From: Streptomyces geranii
Lineage (GTDB): Bacteria > Actinomycetota > Actinomycetes > Streptomycetales > Streptomycetaceae
Length of the DNA: 64,000 nt
Direction: 5' to 3'
Assembly: GCF_002954775.1 (NCBI RefSeq)
Contig: NZ_PJME01000036.1
Coordinates: 34,455-98,454, forward strand
Below are positions 57,817-64,000 of this stretch, piece by piece (position 1 is the first letter of the stretch; the number at the start of each line of letters is the position of its first letter). The notes under the pieces were generated by a model. It made no database searches. It worked only from the letters and a program-made list of their open reading frames with translations, and had not been told where the DNA came from. Both the position numbers and the translations under genes were made by a program.

Positions 57817-59853
57817 TCATGGCGCGGATGGGGGCTGGGGGTGCTGGCGTAGCCAGTGCTGGAGTTCACGGTGGCGGTACTGGTAGGCGGGTCCGCTGTA
57901 GCGCATGAGGCCTGCGGTGACAGCCCAGTCGAGGAACAGGCCGAGTCGGAACGGCAGGCGACGGCACGAGCAGAGCAGGAACACCGAATACCGCCACGAA
58001 GCCATCGCGCCGACCGTGAGCCCGACCGTGAGCCCGGACGCGAGCCCGAACGCAAGCCCGACCGCGAGCCCGATCGTGAGCCCGAACGTGAGCCCCGCCG
58101 TGAGCCCGAACGTGAGCCCCACCGTGAGCCCTGCCAGGGCGTCGCTCCTGATGAGGGCCCCAGCTCCGAGATTTATGCCCGGCTTCCCCGCGAGCCCGAC
58201 CGTGAACGCGACCGTGAGCCCGAGCGCGAGCCCGACCGTGAGCCACGCCGTGAGCCCGATCGTGAGCCCGATCGTGAGCCACGCCGTGAGCCCGAGCGTG
58301 AGCCCGACCGCTACCCCGACCGCGAGTTCCCTGCGTCCTCGAGGGGTCCCGAGCGGGTTCGCCGGACTCGCGGGACTGCTGGGCGCGATGACGGTGAGCA
58401 CTCCAGCCAGGGCGGCAAACCCGCTGATCGCGCCGGCGAGCAGGCCAGTCAGCCGCTGGGGGGCGGTCCAGGCGAGGGGGAGGGCGGTGAGGACGGTGAG
58501 GGTGGTGATGAGGGCGTGGGTTGCGCGGACGCGGGTGCGTCCGGCGAGGGGCCACAGTTCGTGCAGGACGAGGTCGGTGGCCTCCGCGCCCTGGGGGGCC
58601 GTGACAGGGAGGATGCCGACGGGATTGAGGTGGGTGGTGAGGTGGTGGAGCCAGCGGTGGACGTCCTGGGGTGTGTAGCCGTGGGGGTTGAGGGCGGCGC
58701 GGGTGGCGGCGGGGATGTAGCGGGCCAGGAGGTGGCGGTCCAGGGTGTCGGCGTCGGGGAGGGTGAGGAGTTCGCCGGGGTTGCCGTCGTGGTGGTAGAC
58801 GGTGGCGGTCAGGCAGAGCCGCCAGGGGGTGGACAGCGTGGTCGCCAGGGATCCGCCGAGATGGACGGACAGGTGGTTGAGCAGGGGCTGCCAGCGGGCC
58901 GCATCGAGGGCGCGGTCCTCGAGGTAGGCCCGGGCGTCGTCGGTATCGACAGGGGCGACGGCGATGCGGGCGGCGTCCAGGACTCCGGTGTGCAAGGTCA
59001 GGGCGTCGTAGTGGCGGGTGCGGCAGGTCAGGATGAGGGGCCCGGCATTACGGCCGTGCTGGTAGGCGTTGAGGGCGCGTACGACGGCGGTGGCGCGGGG
59101 CGCGGCGGGATCCGGGGATCCGTTGACCAGGGGGTCCATCTCGTCCAGGCCGTCCAGGACCGGCAGGATGAGGTGGTGGCGGACCAGGCCGGCGGCCAAG
59201 TCCGCGGGCCAGTCGTAGGCCTCGGTCAGCCGCTGCTGGAGCAGTTCGGGCAGGGATTGGCGTTCGGTGTCCCAGCGCGATAGCGGGATACGGACCGGGA
59301 CGGGATCGTCGTCTTTACGGCCGTCGATGAGGGCCAGCAGGAGTTCCAGGGCCAGGACGGTCTTGCCGGCCCCTGCAGCGCCGGTGACGACCAGGCGCAG
59401 CGGGCGGGTGGCGCGGTAGTAGGTGACGATGTCCGGCAGCGTCACTGCCCCCGGGCCGTCGGCGGTCAGGCGTCCGGCGGCCGGGGCTGCGGCCTGGCGG
59501 ACCGCGGCGGGGTGCAGGGCGTAGGCGAGGTTGATGCGCCGGGTGTCATCGCCCAGCAACTGCCGCCACACCCCGCTCTCGCCAGATTCGACCTGCTTGG
59601 CCAGTGTCGAGGCCCGACCACGGGCAAGTTCGGCGTCGTTACCCTCGACCGGTTTGCGCAACGCCAAGACCGCGAACACGATCCCCGCCACACCCAAGGG
59701 GAAGCCCAGCATGGTCACGGTGTCGGTCGGCTGGAGACCCCCGCGGATGATCGCTCGCACCGCGTACACGCCGCTCACCACGATCGCCAGAGCGCACAGG
59801 GCGCCGACCAGCTGCCACTTGCGCCGTCGGCGGCGTCCCCCGAGCCCTGCCAT
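57817..59853 (-). CDS. NACHT-type membrane ATPase, paralog, 678 aa
   Basis: ATG at 59853 is chosen because it aligns with the paralog start. Same order as the 47870-49912 protein: two N-terminal hydrophobic segments (WQLVGALCALAIVVSGVYAV, VTMLGFPLGVAGIVFAVLAL), Walker A VVTGAAGAGKTVLALELL, Walker B ILPVLDGLDEMDP, sensor CRTRHYDAL, then a Gly-rich hydrophobic region with GLTxGLTxGLAxGL repeats, and the C-terminal end SGPAYQYRHRELQHWLRQH. The repeat unit is about the same hydrophobic/Gly pattern but the sequence differs, indicating an old duplication. Confidence 0.85.
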   Translation of the reverse strand: MAGLGGRRRRRKWQLVGALCALAIVVSGVYAVRAIIRGGLQPTDTVTMLGFPLGVAGIVFAVLALRKPVEGNDAELARGRASTLAKQVESGESGVWRQLLGDDTRRINLAYALHPAAVRQAAAPAAGRLTADGPGAVTLPDIVTYYRATRPLRLVVTGAAGAGKTVLALELLLALIDGRKDDDPVPVRIPLSRWDTERQSLPELLQQRLTEAYDWPADLAAGLVRHHLILPVLDGLDEMDPLVNGSPDPAAPRATAVVRALNAYQHGRNAGPLILTCRTRHYDALTLHTGVLDAARIAVAPVDTDDARAYLEDRALDAARWQPLLNHLSVHLGGSLATTLSTPWRLCLTATVYHHDGNPGELLTLPDADTLDRHLLARYIPAATRAALNPHGYTPQDVHRWLHHLTTHLNPVGILPVTAPQGAEATDLVLHELWPLAGRTRVRATHALITTLTVLTALPLAWTAPQRLTGLLAGAISGFAALAGVLTVIAPSSPASPANPLGTPRGRRELAVGVAVGLTLGLTAWLTIGLTIGLTAWLTVGLALGLTVAFTVGLAGKPGINLGAGALIRSDALAGLTVGLTFGLTAGLTFGLTIGLAVGLAFGLASGLTVGLTVGAMASWRYSVFLLCSCRRLPFRLGLFLDWAVTAGLMRYSGPAYQYRHRELQHWLRQHPQPPSAP

Positions 59854-60041
59854 TTCCCAATCATCGCCACCGCTCTCCCACCGTTTAGCAGACTTCTCCC
59901 ACTTGTGACCAAGCGGATGGGCATCCCGGCAACGCCAGCTGCTGCTGGGGATCGGGCGTGTGGCGCAGTAATCGCACGACCCGGACGGCACACGGGTGCT
60001 GCACGGGCAGCACGCCCGCCAAGGAGGAGGTTTCCGGAGTT

Positions 60042-60196
60042 TCAGCGCTGAGGACTGGTAGCTGATTCGGGTGGATCAAGGCGTGTCCCAGATTCGAACC
60101 CGCAAGGAGAGCAGTCTTCTCGGGTGTGGCACAGGGTCGCGTCCCAGACGAGGTTGAAGGCAACACCCTCGATTCCCCAGTGCCCAACGCGCCGCC
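60042..60196 (-). pseudogene. Possible ISAs1-type transposase C-terminal fragment
   Basis: Leftward frame from 60196 reads HWGIEGVAFNLVWDATLC, close to the HWGIEN...LHWVRDVTF signature of ISAs1-family transposases, then CSPCGFESGTRLDPPES to TGA 60042-60044. Only this C-terminal piece remains. No inverted repeats were identified. Low confidence. Confidence 0.3.
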
Positions 60197-60208
60197 CCGC
60201 CCGGCAAG

Positions 60209-60802
60209 ATGACCAGCATGGACCAGGGGCGGGCAGCCATCATCGCCGCAACGGCCGCAGGCGTCTTCGGCATCACCGGCGCATTCGCCGGCCTCATCGT
60301 CGGCAGGCGCCAAACCATCGACCACGCAGCCGTCGAGCACGGCCAATGGCTACGCGGCCAACGCCAGACTGCTTGCCTCGAGGCCATTGACGCCATAGAC
60401 GCGTTGCTTACCGAGACTGAGTGTCTGCGTACGGAATGGGACGAGCGGCGGTCACTCGTGAACGGCGGCGTCGGATCGTTCGTCCTGTACGTGGGGGAAC
60501 TGCTCCTTGATGCGCGCAAAAGTGCATCTCACCCGCTAGAACGGGCTGTCCTGCTAGGGCCCCGCTCGGTGGATGACGCGTTGCAGCGTCTGGAGACCGC
60601 GTACATGGAGGTGAACAGGTACCTGCTGGGGCAGGCTGAGGAACCAGCAAGGGATCATGACTGGGCGGATTGGGAGCCGGTGTGGATGGGGGTCCTGGAA
60701 GCGCGGGAGTCACTCTTCAACACGGCGCAGGGCGTGCTGTGGGAGCCTCCTGGTCCGACTCACGGAGGGTTCGGCGCGTTCCGCCGCCAGGGGCGGCGTT
60801 GA
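60209..60802 (+). CDS. Membrane-anchored hypothetical protein, 197 aa
   Basis: ATG at 60209 (ATG at 60218 also possible). An N-terminal hydrophobic segment (AAIIAATAAGVFGITGAFAGLIVG) is followed by a helical soluble region (residues ~40-190) with no recognised motif. The topology resembles the 157-aa protein at 38905. Function unknown. Confidence 0.6.
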   Translation: MTSMDQGRAAIIAATAAGVFGITGAFAGLIVGRRQTIDHAAVEHGQWLRGQRQTACLEAIDAIDALLTETECLRTEWDERRSLVNGGVGSFVLYVGELLLDARKSASHPLERAVLLGPRSVDDALQRLETAYMEVNRYLLGQAEEPARDHDWADWEPVWMGVLEARESLFNTAQGVLWEPPGPTHGGFGAFRRQGRR

Positions 60803-61253
60803 AGCGGGTGCCAGGCGAACGGTCCAAGATCCCCGAGCAGGTCCCGCGTGTGCTGTCGGTCCAGCCACTGCCGCGCGAGCACGCCCGAAGCGCGCAGTCG
60901 AAGAACACGTCGACGTCGACGCTGGGGTCCCGGCGGGTGATCTCGTACAGCCCCTTCGTCGCCTCGAAGGCCGCCACGACGGGGAGGGTGATCTCCTCGT
61001 ACGCCTCGGTCTCCACGTCCAGGTGGTGGGCGAAGCCGAAGTGATGGGCCCGGTCCCGCTCCGCGGTCTCCACACGCTGGTGCGCCTTGCGCGCCGCCTC
61101 GAACCACCGCGGCGCGTCGTCCGTGCCCAGGGCGTTGACGACGATCGCGAAGAACGGGGTCACCTGCTCTGCGCTCGCGGGCCAGCTGTCGGTGGGCGAG
61201 CCGAAGTGGTTGCCCAGCTCCTGGGTGAAGTGGAGGCCGAAGTTGTGGGTCAC
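60760..61253 (-). pseudogene. Frameshifted hypothetical gene
   Basis: GTG at 61253 begins VTHNFGLHFTQELGNHFGSP and runs through VTPFFAIVVNALGTDDAPRWFEAA and HFGFAHHLDVETEAYEEITLP to FFDCALRAC; near 60893-60900 the coding character moves to another frame (RASGVLARQWLDRQHTRDLLGDLG ... RRNAPNPP), ending at TGA 60760-60762. One-base insertion or deletion would rejoin them. Family not recognised; helical throughout. Could be a sequencing error. Confidence 0.5.
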
Positions 61254-61344
61254 GCCTCCACTCGTACCGCGTCGGCCGGCGCTCGGGCGGGCGGCGCGCG
61301 GCACCACCGTCCGGGAACGCTCGTGCGGGCTGTCCAACCTGCGC

Positions 61345-61465
61345 GTTTCCCCTCTGGGGGAACCGTGTACGCGTGCTCCGGGGCACTTCGCGTACTCCAG
61401 AGTGCTCGCGTCGTGTTTGCACCCTTCCCGACCTGCGGTTTCCCCTTGGTGGGAACGGTGTACGC
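61345..61465. promoter_or_regulatory. Two copies of a GTTTCCCC...GTGTACGC dyad motif
   Basis: The 28-base element GTTTCCCC (TCTG) GGGGAAC followed by CGTGTACGC occurs at 61345-61372 and, with a few changes, at 61438-61465. Each contains an inverted repeat GTTTCCCC/GGGGAAC. They lie in the gap between the frameshifted gene and the RepL-like operon and could be binding sites for a regulator. Confidence 0.45.
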
Positions 61466-61479
61466 CCGTTGACACGCAA

Positions 61480-61515
61480 ACGGCGCCGCGCCCTCGGGCT
61501 GAGAAGCGGCGCCGT
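61480..61515 (-). terminator. Hairpin downstream of the RepL-like operon
   Basis: ACGGCGCCGC (61480-61489) and GCGGCGCCGT (61506-61515) form a perfect 10-bp stem. It backs up the hairpin at 61617-61642. Confidence 0.6.
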
Positions 61516-61616
61516 CGGACGGGGGGCGGTGACGGGCTGTTTGGCCCTGCGCCGATGGACCTTTGTCCACCCGGGCGGGGATCTCTGGTGTCGGCATCGA
61601 CACCGAGCACGCGACC

Positions 61617-61642
61617 GGCGCTGCACCTCCGGGTGCAGCGCC
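61617..61642 (-). terminator. Primary terminator of the RepL-like operon
   Basis: GGCGCTGCACC (61617-61627) and GGTGCAGCGCC (61632-61642) form a perfect 11-bp stem with a 4-nt loop, 28 bases past the stop of the second gene. Confidence 0.7.
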
Positions 61643-61669
61643 GATGTCCGTACGAGGCGGGCGGCCTGG

Positions 61670-62143
61670 TCAGCCGACGGCGTGCAGCGAGCCGCGGCGC
61701 CTGCCCGCGGCGGTCTTCTTGGCGGCGGCGAGGGCGGCACGCTTCTTGCGCTGTTCGGCGAGCTGGTCCTGGTAGGCGGCGACGGCCTTGTGGTAGCTCG
61801 CCACGTAGTTCTTGCTGTCAAGGCGGTCCGCCTTGGACATCGCCTTCACGGCGACTTCGGCGTCCTCGGGACAGGCGTAGCCGGCCAGCATCGGGTTGAT
61901 CTGGTAGACGCCGTTGCGGACCTTCTTGACGAGCTTGGCCAGCTCCAGTTCCCGCAGTGCGGCGTTCACGCTGGGACGGCTGAGCCTGAGCAGTTCACCG
62001 AGGGCGGCCTGGTCGATGCTGATGAGGCCGCCGGCCTCGCTGCGTCCCCGGAGCTTGAGCAGCGCGCGGTAGGCGGCGGGCGGCAGGTCCAGGTCGGCGA
62101 GAAGGCTGTCGGCGTTGGTCGCCGCCCACTTCAAGGTGCTCAC
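61670..62143 (-). CDS. RepL-like winged-helix protein (second gene of pair), 157 aa
   Basis: GTG at 62143 overlaps the stop of the upstream gene (GTGA). A winged-helix core (LISIDQAALGELLRLSRPSVNAALRELELAKLVKKVRNGVYQINPMLAG) closely follows the RepL pattern, where a helix-turn-helix is followed by a wing ending in GVYxxNP. The C-terminal part is charged and helical. Paired with the longer RepL-like protein, it is probably part of the same replication or regulatory system. Confidence 0.7.
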   Translation of the reverse strand: MSTLKWAATNADSLLADLDLPPAAYRALLKLRGRSEAGGLISIDQAALGELLRLSRPSVNAALRELELAKLVKKVRNGVYQINPMLAGYACPEDAEVAVKAMSKADRLDSKNYVASYHKAVAAYQDQLAEQRKKRAALAAAKKTAAGRRRGSLHAVG

Positions 62144-62898
62144 TCGGCTGTTCCCTCCTCCTGGCGCTGGGCGCGGGCCCACCGGCGTGCAGCGCGTTCT
62201 TCGGCCCGCTTCTTGCGCAGTTCCTCGATCGCCTCACGCATGTGCTCTAGCGACGGGAACCGCACCAACTGCGGCAGGCTTTCATCTTTGCGGATCTTCG
62301 CGATCGTCTTGTCCTGGTCGACCTGGACGTACTCGGCTTCGACCAGTTCGGTGCCTGGGATGAACTCAGCTACACGGTACGAGTAGGGCGGGTTGAACTG
62401 GTAGACGCCCCGGCGCACCTTGAAGACGATGCCGTGCGACATGACTTCCCCGAGGGCCTCGTTGATCTTCCCCCGGTGCACGTCCAGGACCGTCGACATC
62501 TCCTCCTGGGTCAGGCGGATCTGCCCACCGGCCTTCTGGCAGGCGATCATCAGCAGGATCACCCGCAGCGGCAGGGCCTCGCGGAAGTACTGCGCGATCA
62601 GGAAGAAGAACTCCAGCGAGTCCATGGAGAACGCTTTGGGGCGCTCTGGGGTGTCGTAGAACTCCATGGGTTTGCGCTCGCTGCTGAGCGAGACCTTGCG
62701 CCGCGGGTAGCGGCGAGCCAACGAGTCGAGATCCTCAACCGGCTCAACCGGCTTGGACCACGCCTGGATCTCGTCATCAAGGGGCAGCTCCGGGCGCGGT
62801 CGCGCGCGCTTCGGTACGGGGCGGCGGCGCTGTGGCTCGGGTGACACGAGGCTGCTCTCCACTTCGCTGATCTTGGACGGCAGAAGTATGTCAGCCAC
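62140..62898 (-). CDS. RepL-like winged-helix protein (first gene of pair), 252 aa
   Basis: ATG at 62898 lies within a dyad element (62889-62928). Residues ~85-175 hold the winged helix (LRVILLMIACQKAGGQIRLTQEEMSTVLDVHRGKINEALGEVMSHGIVFKVRRGVYQFNPPYSYR). GVYQFNP is the RepL wing motif also seen in the second gene. The N-terminus is a Pro/Arg-rich disordered region and the C-terminus a charged helix. It is 1.1 kb from the telomere. A plasmid replication initiator is the leading reading, a transcription factor the alternative. Confidence 0.7.
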   Translation of the reverse strand: MADILLPSKISEVESSLVSPEPQRRRPVPKRARPRPELPLDDEIQAWSKPVEPVEDLDSLARRYPRRKVSLSSERKPMEFYDTPERPKAFSMDSLEFFFLIAQYFREALPLRVILLMIACQKAGGQIRLTQEEMSTVLDVHRGKINEALGEVMSHGIVFKVRRGVYQFNPPYSYRVAEFIPGTELVEAEYVQVDQDKTIAKIRKDESLPQLVRFPSLEHMREAIEELRKKRAEERAARRWARAQRQEEGTAE

Positions 62899-63058
62899 GC
62901 CGACATTTATGTCGGTCTCGCTGACGTTCCGGCGTGTTGTGTCCCCCCAGGGGGGACAGATCTCCCCCCTGCTCGCTCCGGTGGACCGCCCGACGGGACG
63001 CTCTCGGGAATGTCAGCCGTGCCGACGTTTTGCGCCTCAAACTGTCGGCCTGGCTGAC
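62889..63058. promoter_or_regulatory. Dyad elements upstream of the RepL-like operon
   Basis: Element 1 (62889-62928) has outer GTCAGC/GCTGAC arms and inner CCGACAT/ATGTCGG arms spaced by two bases. Element 2 (63012-63058) has outer GTCAGCC/GGCTGAC and inner GCCGAC/GTCGGC. Between them, AGGGGGGA (62949-62956) and TCCCCCCT (62963-62970) form a palindrome. These are likely origin iterons or operators for the RepL-like proteins. Confidence 0.55.
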
Positions 63059-63391
63059 GTTCGGCCGTCGATGTGACTCCTCAGGAGGTACATACCGAAG
63101 GCGATGTGTACCGGCTGAGGGGACAGATCGCCGAAAGTGCGCGACTCTGACCTGCAGGTTCTTGATTCCGGTAAGTATTAGGTGACCGAGGTCGGCCCCA
63201 ACGCCGGCGGCGAGCACCCCGTGCGTCGCCGTCAGCGGCCGGCGCCCGCGTCCGTAACTCGGGGGCTCGGGCGGCTTCGCGTGCAGGTCCATCGTCCAAC
63301 TGCAGACCGTAGGCGGCACCAGCGGCTCTGAGTCTCGGGCGGTGCCTACCTTGACGAACAACAAGCACCAGCAAGCGGGGCTGATGTTCAT
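62891..63391 (-). CDS. Doubtful ORF, 166 aa, before the RepL operon
   Basis: ATG at 63391 overlaps the stop of the upstream 80-aa ORF (ATGA), a coupling sign. The first ~85 residues (ISPACWCLLFVKVGTARDSE ... HAKPPEPPSYGRGRRPL) look protein-like, but the rest crosses the dyad elements and has low-complexity Arg-rich composition, so only the N-terminal part may be real. Low confidence. Confidence 0.25.
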   Translation of the reverse strand: MNISPACWCLLFVKVGTARDSEPLVPPTVCSWTMDLHAKPPEPPSYGRGRRPLTATHGVLAAGVGADLGHLILTGIKNLQVRVAHFRRSVPSAGTHRLRYVPPEESHRRPNVSQADSLRRKTSARLTFPRASRRAVHRSEQGGDLSPLGGHNTPERQRDRHKCRRG

Positions 63392-63630
63392 GGCAGGTTC
63401 CGCCGCCCGGTCCGGGGGTCGTTCGGCTCAGGTACCTCCGTAGGTCGGAATTCAGCCTTTCCCGTATTCGGGGTGCTGTTCTCAGGCTTAGGTGCGCAGC
63501 TTCCCAATTCGTGATTCCTCGGGCGAGTTGATAAATCGGATACCAGGGCTGACGATTTATCAAAAGGCGTGCCCTGTTTGGATGGTTGGGGGGTGTCCCG
63601 TGTTTCCGCCAACGATACATGCTGCATCAA
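63388..63630 (-). CDS. Doubtful ORF, 80 aa, near the telomere
   Basis: ATG at 63630. Polar, Pro/Asn/Ser-rich sequence without a recognised motif (SLAETRDTPQPSKQGTPFDK). Supported mainly by the ATGA overlap with the next ORF and by the inverted repeat just upstream (63623-63639), which could be its operator. Real-gene status uncertain. Confidence 0.3.
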   Translation of the reverse strand: MMQHVSLAETRDTPQPSKQGTPFDKSSALVSDLSTRPRNHELGSCAPKPENSTPNTGKAEFRPTEVPEPNDPRTGRRNLP

Positions 63631-63648
63631 CCTGATGCACGCGCTACA
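63623..63648. promoter_or_regulatory. TGCATCA inverted repeat next to a TACACT box
   Basis: TGCATCA (63623-63629) and TGATGCA (63633-63639) form a perfect 7-bp inverted repeat with a 3-nt spacer. The TACACT at 63643-63648 is a plausible -10 box pointing toward the telomere, or the repeat may control the leftward ORF starting at 63630. Confidence 0.35.
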
Positions 63649-63689
63649 CTAGAACCTGACACGAACGAGCGACCCCCACCCCCGTAGCC

Positions 63690-64000
63690 ATCCCCGCCAG
63701 CGTCAGCGGGCCCCAAGGTTCTGGAGGCGCAGCCCGAAGAACCCTCAGGCGGGGGAGCGCAGCGGACCCGCCCAGAGTCCGCAGGACTCCCCAACTCCCC
63801 AACCAAAGGCCCGACTAGCCGCACCTGACACCCCCTCAACCGCCCGGCGCGCACCGCGCGCCCGCCGCGCCGCATCGCGGCCGGCCCCACCGGTTTCTGG
63901 AGCGCAGCGAAGGGAACCGCCCACGCGATGCGTGGGCAGCGGGAGCGCAGCGACCGCCCCGCTTGCACATTGCGCAGCAATGTGGTACCCGCTCCGCGGG
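63690..64000. other. Streptomyces-type telomere (right end of the linear replicon)
   Basis: The final bases contain the canonical telomere start, written inward as CCCGCGGAGCGGGTACCACA. Palindromes on the window strand are: CCCGCTCCGCGGG (63988-64000); CACATTGC/GCAATGTG with a GCA loop (63966-63984); a stem 63939-63957 with a GCA loop and two purine mismatches; GCCCACGC/GCGTGGGC with a GAT loop (63919-63937); and further GCA-loop palindromes at 63891-63919, 63717-63743 and ~63750-63773. Such loops fold back in the 3' overhang and bind Tap; Tpg primes end filling. No gene overlaps this stretch convincingly. Confidence 0.93.

Noticed and set aside
63627..63980. 117-codon leftward frame inside the telomere
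   Set aside because: The stretch is the palindromic telomere; the composition follows the palindromes and no start site exists.
1..64000. rRNA operons, CRISPR arrays and complete insertion sequences
   Set aside because: None seen. Apart from the two tRNA-like elements no canonical RNA gene was found, and transposase-like sequence is limited to one weak fragment at 60.0-60.2 kb.

Overview
The window is the right-hand terminal 64 kb of a linear replicon from a Streptomyces-type actinomycete. The DNA is very GC-rich, with GTG/TTG starts and start/stop overlaps (ATGA, GTGA, TGATG). The last ~310 bases are a Streptomyces telomere: read inward from base 64000 the sequence starts CCCGCGGAGCGGGTACCACA, followed by small palindromes with GCA loops. 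A tap-tpg pair (telomere-associated protein and terminal protein, 44.9-47.8 kb) and a second tpg-like gene (52.8 kb) fit this. The mix of plasmid-type genes (DUF2637/Spd-like, WhiB, RepL-like, tap/tpg), hypotheticals, duplications and broken genes suggests a linear plasmid or a chromosome arm tip.

Layout. 0-6 kb: a leftward block with a DUF2637 membrane protein, DUF5999, a WhiB regulator overlapping tiny ORFs, and strong hairpins between genes. 6.4-10.8 kb: a GntR regulator, then XRE regulator, asparaginase and PCC-domain protein, ending in a GIY-YIG-like pseudogene. 12.4-15.6 kb: a possible replication module (DnaA-box-like sites, a large winged-helix/zinc protein and a broken DciA-like gene). 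15.6-17.4 kb: ECF sigma cluster. 17.9-19.9 kb: a convergent DUF5131/TcmP pair. 20-24 kb: an XRE-TPR protein, a pentapeptide-like protein with 21 tandem 36-bp repeats, and an integrase remnant. 24.6-29.8 kb: Streptomyces-specific regulators and membrane proteins.

30-37 kb is a mosaic of direct repeats. Two copies of a 287-bp segment each encode a 70-nt tRNA-Gly(UCC)-like cloverleaf followed by a hairpin; two copies of a ~275-bp acetyltransferase fragment flank a HAD phosphatase / GntR / phosphotransferase module and end in a chimeric pentapeptide-GNAT ORF. 37-45 kb: RHH and hypothetical genes, then a 1395-residue PAS/ATPase regulator bracketed by a duplicated ~300-bp gene fragment.

45-64 kb is the telomere-proximal part: tap-tpg, two paralogous NACHT membrane ATPases (47.9 and 57.8 kb), a lower-GC gene with a HEPN-like motif, the second tpg, a PD-(D/E)XK-like nuclease, a toxin-antitoxin-like pair and a RepL-like two-gene operon with dyad elements, then the telomere.

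How the genes work together: end replication (tap, tpg, tpg2, telomere) and possibly internal initiation (12.4-15.6 kb; RepL-like operon) maintain the replicon. The NACHT, HEPN-like, PD-(D/E)XK, TcmP/DUF5131 and toxin-antitoxin genes look like defence or conflict cargo, but their functions are inferred. Several frameshifts and nonsense codons mark decay. The tRNA-Gly-like repeats are the least expected element. All assignments come from reading the sequence; no database search was run.
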